Assembly: GCF_001995095.2 (NCBI RefSeq)
Contig: NZ_MTSD02000004.1
Location: 124,001 to 188,000 of the forward strand
Direction: 5' to 3'
DNA: 64,000 nucleotides
Origin: Oceanospirillum linum
GTDB lineage: Bacteria > Pseudomonadota > Gammaproteobacteria > Pseudomonadales > Halomonadaceae
Shown: positions 35,665 to 44,556 of the stretch, piece by piece
Numbering within the stretch: the first letter of the stretch is position 1
How the letters are laid out: every line of letters starts with the position of its first letter
The notes under the pieces: generated by a model
The model's input: only the letters and a program-made list of their open reading frames with translations
Database searches by the model: none
Told to the model about the DNA's origin: nothing
Translations under genes and position numbers: made by a program

Positions 35665-36075
35665 ATGGAAAATATACAGCCTGAGATTATTATCTCTGAA
35701 TCTGATGCCGAGAAGTTAGATGAGCTACTGGCGGTCGTTTCTCAAAAAGAGTTTCCGGGAAGCGTTAATCTGGAGCAGGAACTGGATCGGGCATCTATCG
35801 TGCCTTCCTCTCAGATACCGGAGAATGTTGTGACCATGAACTCCAGGGTGCGCTTTAAGGATATTCATTCGGCAAAGAGCTTTATTCTGACTCTGGTGTA
35901 TCCGAAAGATGCAGGCCAGCAGGAAACGGTTTCTGTTCTGGCTCCAATCGGTTCGGCATTACTGGGGCTGTCCGTTGGCCAGCAGATCAGCTGGCCAAAA
36001 CCGGCTGGCGGGATGATGCTGGTTGAGATTGAAGAGATTCTCTATCAGCCTGAGAGAGACGGCGCACTTGCCTGA
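35665..36075 (+). CDS. rnk: Regulator of nucleoside diphosphate kinase
   Basis: A 136-residue protein of the GreA/GreB C-terminal-domain family; Rnk binds RNA polymerase but lacks the long coiled coil of Gre factors. Visible: PEIIISESDAEKLDELL, a short helical N-part, VTMNSRVRFKDI, SVLAPIGSALLGLSVGQQISWPKPAGG. The ATG at 35665 is well spaced from AAGGA; an in-frame ATG at 35656 sits almost on the ribosome binding site. Monocistronic, followed by a terminator. Confidence 0.9.
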   Translation: MENIQPEIIISESDAEKLDELLAVVSQKEFPGSVNLEQELDRASIVPSSQIPENVVTMNSRVRFKDIHSAKSFILTLVYPKDAGQQETVSVLAPIGSALLGLSVGQQISWPKPAGGMMLVEIEEILYQPERDGALA

Positions 36076-36128
36076 TCGTTGAAACGATACAGGCTCCGGA
36101 TATCTTTATCAGACGGAGCTGCTAAACA

Positions 36129-36163
36129 AAAACGGCGCTATCATCAGATACCGCCGTTTTTTT
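36129..36163 (+). terminator. Rho-independent terminator after rnk
   Basis: AACGGCG (36131-36137) pairs with CGCCGTT (36152-36158) and runs into seven T residues. It is AT-rich on both sides and may also serve the convergent permease gene. Confidence 0.8.
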
Positions 36164-36198
36164 ATACTTACTGGTCAGGATCACCTGTAAACCGATGA

Positions 36199-37380
36199 TC
36201 AGTAGAACTGAGCGCCTACAAGCAGAGCGCCAAAGGCGAGTGTTGTAATCAGTGTTATTTGGCCACCGGGGGTAACATAAGCGACTTCACCCTGTTGGCG
36301 ACTGCGCCATACCATTGCCACCGGAATGAAAATCGCCAGTACCGTCAGAGCCAGACCGGCATAACTCAGCGCTTTGAGAAACTGCCCCGGAGCGCTGGAA
36401 GCCATAATCAGGGCTGGAACCAGAGTCAGAACAATTGCCGGAATCTTGCCGTCAATAACAGGCTTTTTATCACACATTTCCCGAATAAAGCCAAACAGAG
36501 ATAAGGCCACGCCCAGGAATGAGGTCAGTAAGGCCATCGCAGCAAAAAGTTTCAGTACCGATCCCAGGCTGGCACCACTTTTATCCAGTGCCGAAACCAG
36601 CTGTTCTACACCGCTCAGACCCGCCAGTTGCTCTGGGTTGACCGCGTTCATACAAGCCCAGAACCATGCGATATAGCACACCAGAGGGATAAGACTGCCC
36701 ACAATGACAACCTTGCTGAAGTGTTTTCCCTCGCCATCCTCGGTGTAGCTCACCAGCGGGGGAATCACCACCATAAAACCAAAGGAAGTGAACAGAACAG
36801 GCAATGCCGACATGATTTGAGCCTGAGTCCCTGGGGCTGATGCGGAAGCCAGATGGGTTTCGTGGGATATATCCGGTGCCATGGAGGCCAGAGAGTAAAG
36901 TGCGATAACCATAGCGACCAGCATAATGGCGAAGAACAGGCGATTCAGGCGATCAACAGCTCCGGTACCCAGAACAATCGTGATACCCGCCAGCAGGGTA
37001 AACAGAGTACGGCTGAAAGCCAGAGTGACATCCAATCCCATATACTTCAGAGCAACCTGAAGCAGTTCGCTGGCACCAAGAATATAGGCCATCAGCAGGA
37101 AGACTAACAAAAAAATCATACTGGAGTTTGTGATTAGCTGACCGAGAGGCCCTAACCATTTCCCGGACATGGCATGCATGTTTTCACCAGGGTGATAATT
37201 AACATTTACTTCCAGTAAAAGAAGGGCAGCAAGTGTTGTAAAAGCCCAAACAAAAAACAGTAAACCTAAGCCGAGACCAAACCCCAGCGGAGCCAGAACC
37301 ATAGGAATAGCGAGCATGCCTGCCCCCAGCGCTGTTCCCGCCACCAGCAGCGTACTTCCTAAAAACCGAGTGGATACCAC
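36199..37380 (-). CDS. Aromatic amino acid permease (TyrP/Mtr family)
   Basis: A 393-residue permease of the ArAAP (HAAAP) family, importing tyrosine or tryptophan by proton symport. Family sequence is clear: LLVAGTALGAGMLAIPMV in helix 1, EVNVNYHPGENMHAM, TSFGFMVVIPPLVSYTE and eleven hydrophobic helices. The start is GTG at 37380 with GGGAG upstream. Whether it is TyrP- or Mtr-like cannot be decided by eye. It could feed the indolepyruvate pathway, though the genes are not linked. Confidence 0.9.
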   Translation of the reverse strand: MVSTRFLGSTLLVAGTALGAGMLAIPMVLAPLGFGLGLGLLFFVWAFTTLAALLLLEVNVNYHPGENMHAMSGKWLGPLGQLITNSSMIFLLVFLLMAYILGASELLQVALKYMGLDVTLAFSRTLFTLLAGITIVLGTGAVDRLNRLFFAIMLVAMVIALYSLASMAPDISHETHLASASAPGTQAQIMSALPVLFTSFGFMVVIPPLVSYTEDGEGKHFSKVVIVGSLIPLVCYIAWFWACMNAVNPEQLAGLSGVEQLVSALDKSGASLGSVLKLFAAMALLTSFLGVALSLFGFIREMCDKKPVIDGKIPAIVLTLVPALIMASSAPGQFLKALSYAGLALTVLAIFIPVAMVWRSRQQGEVAYVTPGGQITLITTLAFGALLVGAQFY

Positions 37381-37735
37381 GATGTTCTCCCAATGTTGTC
37401 TTTATTATGAAGTGATGAAGAGCGGGTGATACTACCCAAAAGCATTTTATCAGGCTAGTGCTTTGTTGTAGGTCAATTTTACAGATGATTGTTCTGGTTA
37501 ATTGATTTTTGTAGGTTTTTTATCATGCTTTATAGCTGAGGGTTGTAGCGGGATCCGACATGTTGAATGCTGAAACCCTTACAACATAAGGGTTTCAGCT
37601 GATCAATTGATAGGTAAATCAGGTGTGGTTTACGGATGCTTTAAGCGATACTCAACTGCCATTTTGAATGCTGTTTTCGTATCGTAAATAAAAGTTTACA
37701 GAATGGATTTATATTGATAAGTACCCTTGCAGTGC
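37381..37735. other. 355-bp intergenic region
   Basis: AT-rich, no open frame of merit. It contains the 12-bp hairpin at 37569-37599 and presumably the permease promoter. Nothing else was identified. Confidence 0.5.
37569..37599. repeat. Perfect 12-bp inverted repeat
   Basis: GCTGAAACCCTT and AAGGGTTTCAGC flank a 7-nt loop. It lies about 136 bp past the stop of the minus-strand oxidoreductase and lacks an adjoining T tract on either strand, so it is either a Rho-assisted 3' structure or a protein-binding palindrome for the permease upstream region. Confidence 0.6.
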
Positions 37736-38740
37736 TTAGAGTTCGACAATGAGTTTGCCCTGATTCCCACCGGTAAACAGCAGATTCAGGCCACCAACAG
37801 CAGAGGTCAGACCTTTTAAGGTGTGACTACGGTACTGTATCTGGCCTTTCTGGACATAAGGCACCAGCAGTTCCAGTAATTGGGGGACTTCATGGAAGTG
37901 ATCCGGCATAGTGAAACCCTGAATCGTCAGGCGCTTGCGGATAATATTCATCCAGTTCGGCCCCGGAGCCGGAGTTGCTGCGGTGTAATCAGCAATCATG
38001 CCGCAAACCACGATACGACCGTGGGCATTCATGCGCTGATAGATATGCTGCTGAATGGGCCCGCCGGTGTTTTCAAAGAAAAGATCGATACCTTCAGGTG
38101 TTAATTCTGCCAACTGTTGCGCGAGATTGTCGGTTTTGTAGTTGATTGCAGCATCAAAGCCCAGGGTGTTAACAATCCAGTCCGCCTTGTCTTCGCTGCC
38201 AACAACACCGATTACCCGTAAACCTTCTGCTTTTGCCAGCTGACCCACAATGGAGCCGACGGAACCTGCTGCTCCGGTAACGACCAGGGTCTCTCCTGAC
38301 TTTGGCTGTCCAATGCGTAACAGACCCTGTGTCGCCGTCAGTCCGGGGAGGGCTAATACCGACAAAACCATCTCCGCCGAAAGGTTGGGGTCAACTTTGT
38401 TGATGCCCTGACCGTTACTGAGAGCATATTCCTGCCAGCCAAACATGCCAGTGACCTTATCTCCCACAGCAAAATCCGGATGCTGAGATTCAATAACTTC
38501 TGCATAACCGCTGGAGCGCATTACATCGCCCAGCTCAACCGGAGGAATATAGCTTTCGCGGTCATCTGACATCCAGCCCAACATAGCTGGGTCCAGTGAC
38601 ATGTGGCTTTGTTTCACCAGAATCTGACCGTCGCCAGCCTGGGGGATGGTGCTATGCTCAACCTGAAAGAGTTCAGCTGTTGGCGCACCCTGTGGACGGG
38701 CTATCAGTTTGATCTGTGTATTTTGTGTTGCTTGAGACAT
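37736..38740 (-). CDS. NADP-dependent MDR-family oxidoreductase (CurA-like)
   Basis: A 334-residue zinc-independent medium-chain reductase of the YncB/CurA or prostaglandin-reductase-like group. Visible: SLDPAMLGWMSDDRESYIPPVELGDVMRS, the nucleotide loop VVTGAAGSVGSIVGQLAKAEG, FDAAINYKTDNL, DLFFENTGG and MIADYT. These enzymes reduce double bonds of alpha,beta-unsaturated carbonyls with NADPH. Divergent to a LysR gene across 240 bp, which is the classic arrangement for a LysR-controlled reductase. Confidence 0.9.
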   Translation of the reverse strand: MSQATQNTQIKLIARPQGAPTAELFQVEHSTIPQAGDGQILVKQSHMSLDPAMLGWMSDDRESYIPPVELGDVMRSSGYAEVIESQHPDFAVGDKVTGMFGWQEYALSNGQGINKVDPNLSAEMVLSVLALPGLTATQGLLRIGQPKSGETLVVTGAAGSVGSIVGQLAKAEGLRVIGVVGSEDKADWIVNTLGFDAAINYKTDNLAQQLAELTPEGIDLFFENTGGPIQQHIYQRMNAHGRIVVCGMIADYTAATPAPGPNWMNIIRKRLTIQGFTMPDHFHEVPQLLELLVPYVQKGQIQYRSHTLKGLTSAVGGLNLLFTGGNQGKLIVEL

Positions 38741-38816
38741 GTGTTATTCACTCTGGTTATTTCTTTATTGGATGACGGCAATCTGGCTACCGTTTTAAGT
38801 AATGACACTATTATAT

Positions 38817-38831
38817 TCACTGAAAAAGTGA
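38817..38831. promoter_or_regulatory. Possible LysR operator in divergent region
   Basis: TCACT-GAAAA-AGTGA is a perfect 5-bp inverted repeat with AT-rich flanks, midway between the oxidoreductase (start 38740) and lysR (start 38981). A LysR-type site is expected here, but the half-site does not match T-N11-A convincingly. Confidence 0.3.
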
Positions 38832-38980
38832 GATATAGGCGGTAAAATAGGAATCATCTTTGTTATTAAGACAATAGTAGAGCCTGGGAATCAGGCGAAT
38901 GCCGGTTAAGCGCCTGTAAATGCTGGCCACAGGTTGTAAATGAGCACTGTATTCGCCGTGAAGGCTTAAAAGGAGAGGTC

Positions 38981-39889
38981 TTGGATCAACTGAAAGCGAT
39001 GCGTTATTTCGTGAAAGTAGCAGAGGCCGGAAGTTTTACTAAAGCGGCGCAACATTTTGATGTTCCTGCTTCCTCGTTATCGCGCAGGGTTGCCGACCTT
39101 GAAAATCATCTGGGGGCGGTTCTGCTGAAGCGTTCGACCCGGGTGGTACGGTTAACGGAGATTGGCCGGCTTTATCTGCAACAGGTGCGGGATATTCTCT
39201 CCCGACTGGAAGCCACGGATGAGTTAGTGGGCAGCTACCAGAGTAAACCCATGGGGCATCTTAAAATCAGTGCGACTGTGGGTTTTGGTGAAACGCTGTT
39301 GTTACCGCTGATGGATGAGTTTTCGGACCGTTACCCTGAGATTGTACTGGATATTGAGTTGAGTGATGCGTTATCGACCCTGGGGCGTGATGATGTGGAT
39401 ATCGCCATTCGGGGTGGGTATGTACCGGATGAGCGGGTTGTTGCGGTGAAACTCCGGGATAACCGTTTTATTCTGGCGGGCTCACCTGCTTATCTTGAGC
39501 GGGAGGGAATGCCTGCGCATGCGCAGGATCTTAAAGAGCATAAAGGCCTGTTTTATCGGGCACCCATTGGCATCCTGCCCTGGATCAGCATGATCAACGA
39601 TGAATGGCAGGATGTTTCACCCCATAAAGTTGCGGTCAGTAATGCTGGCCGCTGGCTGGTTGACAAGGCAAGTAAGGGTGACGGGCTGTTGATGCTGCCC
39701 CGTTGGGCATTGCAAAGTGCTCTGGATCGTGGCGCACTGCTGGAAATACCGCTTAACCCCGCCGTAGCCGTGACCCGAAGTGAGAAGTTAGGTATCTATC
39801 TCTTGTATGCCCAAAACCGTTATCAGGTGCCTAAGGTTAAAGCAGCGGTGGATTTTCTTGTGACGCGACTGTTTGACCACCCTGATTGA
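38981..39889 (+). CDS. LysR-family transcriptional regulator
   Basis: A 302-residue LysR protein: winged helix MDQLKAMRYFVKVAEAGSFTKAA...SLSRRVADLENHLGAVLLKRSTR and a C-terminal inducer-binding domain beginning GHLKISATVGFGETLLLPLM. The TTG at 38981 is used because GGAGAGG is three bases upstream and the next ATG (38999) would delete the first conserved helix. Probably controls the divergent oxidoreductase gene. Confidence 0.9.
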   Translation: MDQLKAMRYFVKVAEAGSFTKAAQHFDVPASSLSRRVADLENHLGAVLLKRSTRVVRLTEIGRLYLQQVRDILSRLEATDELVGSYQSKPMGHLKISATVGFGETLLLPLMDEFSDRYPEIVLDIELSDALSTLGRDDVDIAIRGGYVPDERVVAVKLRDNRFILAGSPAYLEREGMPAHAQDLKEHKGLFYRAPIGILPWISMINDEWQDVSPHKVAVSNAGRWLVDKASKGDGLLMLPRWALQSALDRGALLEIPLNPAVAVTRSEKLGIYLLYAQNRYQVPKVKAAVDFLVTRLFDHPD

Positions 39890-39912
39890 GAGCTGCGTCA
39901 GGTATCACTGAC

Positions 39913-39945
39913 AAGGCTGCGATCCTCAAGGAGGCAGCCTTTTTG
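39913..39945 (+). terminator. Terminator after lysR
   Basis: AAGGCTGC (39913-39920) pairs with GCAGCCTT (39934-39941) and continues into TTT. Confidence 0.8.
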
Positions 39946-39981
39946 TCTGATTTTGCCTGAAGCGACACTAAGCACCAGGCA

Positions 39982-40401
39982 TTAAAGCGTGAACTCCTCT
40001 ACTGCGTAGTCTGGTAGCTGGTTTTTCTCCGGGACGGGTGTCGAGTTGCCATCATCGTCCAGAGCAACAAACTTAAAGATCGCCTCGGTGACTTTCTCCC
40101 GCAAGCCGATCTGACCACGACGCACCCAGGCCTCAACGTGAATTTTCATCGAAGTTTTGCCCACTTCGGCAACATCGGTATAAACCCCCAGAATATCGCC
40201 TACTTTAACCGGACGGATAAAACTCATTCCCTCTACCGCAACGGTAACAACACGCTGCTGAGCACGCTGACTGGCACAGATACCGGCTGCAATATCCATC
40301 TGAGCCAAAACCCAACCACCAAAAATATCACCGGAGGGGTTGGTATCCGCCGGCATCGCCATGGTACGGGTCGTTAAGCGACCTTTAGTTTCTTGTGTCA
40401 T
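39982..40401 (-). CDS. yciA: Acyl-CoA thioesterase YciA
   Basis: A 139-residue hotdog-fold acyl-CoA thioesterase. MAMPADTNPSGDIFGGWVLAQMDIAAG contains the conserved N-x-x-G-D-x-x-G-G-W-x-x-x-x-x-D with the catalytic Asp, and VAVEGMSFIRPVKVGDILGVYTD the second conserved block. YciA hydrolyses a broad range of acyl-CoAs. Monocistronic, minus strand, convergent with lysR. Confidence 0.93.
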   Translation of the reverse strand: MTQETKGRLTTRTMAMPADTNPSGDIFGGWVLAQMDIAAGICASQRAQQRVVTVAVEGMSFIRPVKVGDILGVYTDVAEVGKTSMKIHVEAWVRRGQIGLREKVTEAIFKFVALDDDGNSTPVPEKNQLPDYAVEEFTL

Positions 40402-40632
40402 AAACGTTCCCTAACCTAAATCACTGCGTTATTACGCATCATATCTGTAATGATCCGATTGTAACCTAGGAAAATATGAAAAACCGGATGGCTGTAGTGT
40501 TTATTACTGAAAAAGTCCGGGTAAGGCAGTGCCAGTTGCAAGCATCTTGACTTAAGGTTTCTTTAAGCTTTACGGGTGATACTGCTTCGCAATAACGCAA
40601 ACCTTGGAACTCATAACGTGGGGCGAACTATT

Positions 40633-41319
40633 ATGATACGGAAACGACTGAGTTGGATTTCAGTGAGCTTTGTTGCTCTGATCGTTTTATTTGTTGCTTG
40701 GCCGGAACTTGACCTGATAATAAGTGATGTTTTTTTTGATGAGACCTCCCGTAGTTTTCCTGCCAACCGTGAAAGCTGGGTCAGATTTGTCTATGTTGCT
40801 TTCAAAGATATGCCGCTGTTTCTTGTGCCTGCCCTGATAATAGCAACTGCGGTTTCCTGGCTGCGTTTTGCGCCGGTAAGATTACGCGCCAGACGCCATA
40901 AGCTGCTTTTTTTAATGCTCTTCCTTCTGATTGGCCCCGGTCTGTTAGTTCATGCTGGTTTTAAAAATAATTGGGACAGAGCAAGGCCCCGGGATATTGT
41001 AGTGTTTGGGGGCGAGCAGCACTTTACGCCGGCCTGGGTCATCAGTGATCAATGCGAGAAAAATTGTTCATTTACCAGTGGCCATGCAGCAATGGGGTTT
41101 GCCTTTATTGCGCTGGCCTGGGTCTGGGAGTGGCAACTCGGGCTACTTTTGGGGGTGGTATTAGGTTTGTTTGTGGGAGAAGTACGGGTAATGCAAGGCG
41201 GGCATTTTTTGAGTGATGTTATCTTCTCCGGCTATATCTGTTATTTCACAGCCTGGCTGCTGGCGAGAATCATTTTGCCGGTGGATCAGAACCGGCAGCT
41301 TTCAACGCAAAGCCACTGA
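40633..41319 (+). CDS. PAP2-family phosphatase, membrane-bound
   Basis: A 228-residue PAP2 superfamily enzyme with five or six hydrophobic segments. Catalytic motifs: KNNWDRARPRD (K-x6-R-P), SFTSGHAAMGF (variant of PSGH) and EVRVMQGGHFLSDV (R-x5-H-x3-D). It probably dephosphorylates a lipid phosphate such as phosphatidylglycerol phosphate, undecaprenyl diphosphate or lipid A. The in-frame start at 40576 adds 19 residues without family features; ATG 40633 is preferred. Confidence 0.88.
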   Translation: MIRKRLSWISVSFVALIVLFVAWPELDLIISDVFFDETSRSFPANRESWVRFVYVAFKDMPLFLVPALIIATAVSWLRFAPVRLRARRHKLLFLMLFLLIGPGLLVHAGFKNNWDRARPRDIVVFGGEQHFTPAWVISDQCEKNCSFTSGHAAMGFAFIALAWVWEWQLGLLLGVVLGLFVGEVRVMQGGHFLSDVIFSGYICYFTAWLLARIILPVDQNRQLSTQSH

Positions 41320-41347
41320 CTCTGGTCAGTGACTTATCTGTGTCGGT

Positions 41348-41830
41348 TTAAAGCATCAGGCTGATCACGGCGGTCAGTTTTTCCAGCCAGTGTTGGTCGG
41401 TCTCATCAAAACTATTCAGCTGATCACTGTCGATATCCAGTACCCAGGCCACGCCGCCGCGATGAAAAATCGGCAGAACAATCTCTGATTTAGACTCACT
41501 GGCACAGGCAATATGACCGGGAAACTCATCCACATTAGGGACAATCAGTGTTTTTCGCTGCTCAAGAACAGCCCCGCAGACACCTTTGCCTTTAGGGATG
41601 CGTGTACAGGCAACAGGGCCTTGGAAAGGGCCTAATACCAGCATATCCGGGGTCTTTGCCCGATAAAAACCAACCCAGAAAAATCCCATCGCCTGCTTGA
41701 GCGCCGCACTGATATTCGCAAGATTTGCGATGACATCGTCTTCGGCACTGACCAGAGCTTCAATTTGTGGTAACAGGCTTTGGTACTTTTGGGCTTTATT
41801 TCCTTCGATTATGGAGATCTGTTCTGACAT
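41348..41830 (-). CDS. msrC: Free methionine-(R)-sulfoxide reductase (GAF type)
   Basis: A 160-residue GAF-domain enzyme that reduces free Met-(R)-O using thioredoxin. The three conserved cysteines are visible: ACTRIPKGKGVCGAVLEQ (two) and GHIACASESKSEIVLPI (catalytic). WVGFY and DIDSDQLNSFDETD are typical. Monocistronic; convergent with the PAP2 gene after 28 bp. Confidence 0.93.
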   Translation of the reverse strand: MSEQISIIEGNKAQKYQSLLPQIEALVSAEDDVIANLANISAALKQAMGFFWVGFYRAKTPDMLVLGPFQGPVACTRIPKGKGVCGAVLEQRKTLIVPNVDEFPGHIACASESKSEIVLPIFHRGGVAWVLDIDSDQLNSFDETDQHWLEKLTAVISLML

Positions 41831-42018
41831 ATACGGTTGAATCCTTACTTGCGGTGGTATCTTAAGCCCTTAATTACGTGCTGCCTGGCAAAGAAATTCA
41901 GATGTCTAGCCTAAGGTCTTAAGATTAAAGTCGTAGAAAAAACTGAATACAGAATAGTGTTTGCTGCGTATATCGACAAGTAGGTATCTGAGAATCAAAG
42001 GTTGAATGAGGCTGTTAT

Positions 42019-42717
42019 ATGCGACTGATAAGTCACTGTTTTGTAAACCGGGCACCCGGTTTTTCCGGTGTTTTCCCAAGGGTGTTCACTTTTATTGTAA
42101 GTCTGCTGATGGCAGCTATGGTGGCTGAACGTGCTCAGGCTGAGTCTTCATTACGCTTTACACCGGATCAGATTATAGGCTGGCAGGCAAAAGAGTTTGA
42201 AGGTCACACCGCATATCAGCTGAAACAGGTATCGGAAAATAACGTTGTACAGGCCCTGAGTCAGGGGACGGCTTCGGGTTTGTTTTATGAAACAGAGATT
42301 GATCTGAATAAAACGCCCTATCTGAGCTGGCGCTGGAAGGTCACTCAGTTGCCGGAGCTGGGAGATGAAAAGATCAAGTCCGGCGATGACTTTGCCGCCC
42401 GGGTTTATATTGTCGTCAATGACGGCTGGACATTTCTCAGTACCAAAGCGATCAGTTATGTCTGGTCTGCGAAATCCCCGGAGGGTGATGAGTGGGCGAA
42501 CCCTTTTACCGGAAGTAGTGCGATGATGGTTTCAGTCAGGCAGCAGGAAGCCGGTGAGGACTGGTACACTGAAAAACGCAACCTGAAAGCAGACCTGAAA
42601 CGTCTGTTTGGTAAAGATATTGAAACCGTTAAAGCTGTGGCGATTATGACGGATACCGACAACTCTCAAAGCTCAGCAGAAGCCTGGTACGGTGATCTGG
42701 TGTTTTCTGCTCAATGA
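42019..42717 (+). CDS. DUF3047 protein, exported
   Basis: A 232-residue protein with a hydrophobic signal segment (about residues 20-42, ending AERAQAES). The mature portion has the DUF3047 pattern: [76 protein letters not shown] and AWYGDLVF. It is expected to be periplasmic with a carbohydrate-binding-like beta-sandwich; function unknown. Its last seven bases overlap the convergent DUF2256 gene. Confidence 0.87.
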   Translation: MRLISHCFVNRAPGFSGVFPRVFTFIVSLLMAAMVAERAQAESSLRFTPDQIIGWQAKEFEGHTAYQLKQVSENNVVQALSQGTASGLFYETEIDLNKTPYLSWRWKVTQLPELGDEKIKSGDDFAARVYIVVNDGWTFLSTKAISYVWSAKSPEGDEWANPFTGSSAMMVSVRQQEAGEDWYTEKRNLKADLKRLFGKDIETVKAVAIMTDTDNSQSSAEAWYGDLVFSAQ

Positions 42718-42866
42718 TCTGACCTTGCTGTTTTGGCTGACCGGCAATACCGGGAGCAGTAGCGTACCTGCTCCCAATCTTTTGCCCATTTCTTGCGCCA
42801 CTTAAAGTTGCGATTACAAGTCAGGCAGGTCTTCTCCGGCAGAAAATTTTTCCTATGGCCTTTCAT
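42711..42866 (-). CDS. DUF2256 family protein (photolyase companion)
   Basis: A 51-residue protein starting [14 protein letters not shown]. The family pattern is complete: [30 protein letters not shown] with four cysteines (CLTC, then CSRYC), probably binding zinc. An AGGAGG lies upstream of the ATG. DUF2256 genes usually accompany cryptochrome/photolyase genes; here it begins 24 bp after the FeS-photolyase stop, in the same operon. Function is unknown. It overlaps the convergent DUF3047 gene by seven bases. Confidence 0.85.
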   Translation of the reverse strand: MKGHRKNFLPEKTCLTCNRNFKWRKKWAKDWEQVRYCSRYCRSAKTARSDH

Positions 42867-42890
42867 CTACACCTCCTGAAAAAAGCCGGT

Positions 42891-44438
42891 TCAGACGGCC
42901 TCGCCCTTGTCCAGCTTGCCGAGAAAGCTGTCGGCCTGCATACGGATCGCTCCGATCTGGTTCTCGCTCATTCGCTCCAGATTTTTGTAAACCAGTGCCA
43001 TGCGGGGGTTGCCTTTTAATGCCTGACGGTTACGGTCGAGAAAACGCCAGTACAGATAGTTAAACGGACAGGCGTTACTACCGGTCTTCTCCTTCACTTT
43101 ATAATGGCAATGTTTGCAATAATCCGACATGCGATTGATATAGGCTCCGCCCGCAGCATAGGGCTTACTGGCCAGATAACCCGCGTCGGCAAACAGAATC
43201 ATGCCGGAAACATTGGGCAGCTCGACCCATTCAATCGCATCGGCGTATACCAGTAGATACCAGTCGTTCACTTCTTTGGGGGACAGGCCGGAGAGCAGGG
43301 CAAAATTACCCAGTACCATTAAACGCTGGATATGATGGGCGTAGGCGTGTTCTTTGGTTTGCTGCACGCACTGGCTGATACAGTTCATGCGGGTTTTCCC
43401 ACTCCAGTAAAACTCTGGCAGGGCGCGATCTGCCTGCAGAAAGTTCTCATGCTTGTAATTGGGCATCTTCAGCCAGTAAAGGCCGCGCACAAATTCCCGC
43501 CAGCCCAGAATCTGTCGGATAAAGCCTTCAACGGCACTCAACGGTGCTTTGCCCTCCTGCCAGGCTTTTTCAGCAGCCCGAATCGCCTCCATCGGGCTTA
43601 ACAATCCAATATTCAGGTAGAGGCCGATGTGACTGTGAAACAGCCAGGGCTGATCCTGCTTCATGGCATCCTGGTAGTCGCCAAACAAGGACAGACGCTG
43701 CTCAATAAAGTGACTCAGTACCTGCAGTGCCTGCGTCCGGGTGACCGCATAATGGAAGTCTGCCAGTGCTCCAAAGTTTGAAGGAAATCGCTCGCCAACC
43801 ATTTTGATGACCTGGCGGGTAATGGCATCGGGTTTGAAGCCCAGTGGCATGGGTGGTGCCAGATTCGCAGGCAGTGCTTTCCTGTTGTCCTTATCATAAT
43901 TCCATTGGCCACCGACCGGTGCCCCATCTTGCATCAGAATATTGAGGTTTTTGCGTATTTGACGATAGAAAAGCTCCATACGCAGCTGTTTGCGCCCTTT
44001 TGCCCAGTCCGAAAACTGCTTTTGGGTGGTCAGAAAGCGGTGATCCGGGCGTATCTCCAGAGGTATTTTCAGTACAGCTTTAAGTTGTTTTAACTGTTGA
44101 AGTACGCGGTATTCTCCGGGATGTGTCACCACAATCTTTTTAAAAGAGGGCATACCGGCAGAGGGTGTGTTGAGTACTCTTTCTATGGCATCTGAAAAGC
44201 TGTCTAACGCCTCATCTAGATTGAAGTAATGGACGTTGACACCCTTTCTTTGCAATTGCTGAGCAAAGTGGCGCATGGCTGACAGGAAAAATACGAGTTT
44301 CTTTTTGTGGTGCGGAACATAAGTCGTTTCTTCAACCAGTTCACACATCAGCACACAGTCGTCAGTAGGGTTGAGATCCTGCAGGCTGGTGATGTTTTCG
44401 CTGAGTTGGTCACCGAGTATCAGTCTTAGTGTTGCCAC
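42891..44438 (-). CDS. FeS-BCP type cryptochrome / (6-4) photolyase
   Basis: A 515-residue bacterial cryptochrome/photolyase of the iron-sulfur FeS-BCP clade (PhrB-like), repairing UV (6-4) lesions or sensing light. Start GTG 44438 follows AGGAGG and yields MATLRLILGDQLSENI, the family N-terminus; the longer frame to 44576 has no support. Cluster cysteines are visible in MNCISQCVQQ and in CKHCHYKVKEKTGSNACPF. FAD-region segments QILGWREFVRGLYW and PNVSGMILFADAGYLASKPYAAGGAYI are intact. Cofactors in this clade are FAD and a lumazine. Co-transcribed with DUF2256. Confidence 0.92.
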   Translation of the reverse strand: MATLRLILGDQLSENITSLQDLNPTDDCVLMCELVEETTYVPHHKKKLVFFLSAMRHFAQQLQRKGVNVHYFNLDEALDSFSDAIERVLNTPSAGMPSFKKIVVTHPGEYRVLQQLKQLKAVLKIPLEIRPDHRFLTTQKQFSDWAKGRKQLRMELFYRQIRKNLNILMQDGAPVGGQWNYDKDNRKALPANLAPPMPLGFKPDAITRQVIKMVGERFPSNFGALADFHYAVTRTQALQVLSHFIEQRLSLFGDYQDAMKQDQPWLFHSHIGLYLNIGLLSPMEAIRAAEKAWQEGKAPLSAVEGFIRQILGWREFVRGLYWLKMPNYKHENFLQADRALPEFYWSGKTRMNCISQCVQQTKEHAYAHHIQRLMVLGNFALLSGLSPKEVNDWYLLVYADAIEWVELPNVSGMILFADAGYLASKPYAAGGAYINRMSDYCKHCHYKVKEKTGSNACPFNYLYWRFLDRNRQALKGNPRMALVYKNLERMSENQIGAIRMQADSFLGKLDKGEAV

Positions 44439-44556
44439 GGCATACCTCCTGGGCTGTTTCGACGTGTTATTTCTACGCAATCGATGCCTGTATGGTTCTT
44501 TGGCTGGGCTTTCAGGCATAATAGCAACAATTTTAAGCGTTTGATTTTTAACGGGG

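Noticed and set aside
37569-37599. 12-bp hairpin as a Rho-independent terminator
   Set aside because: No T tract follows on either strand, so it is listed only as an inverted repeat.
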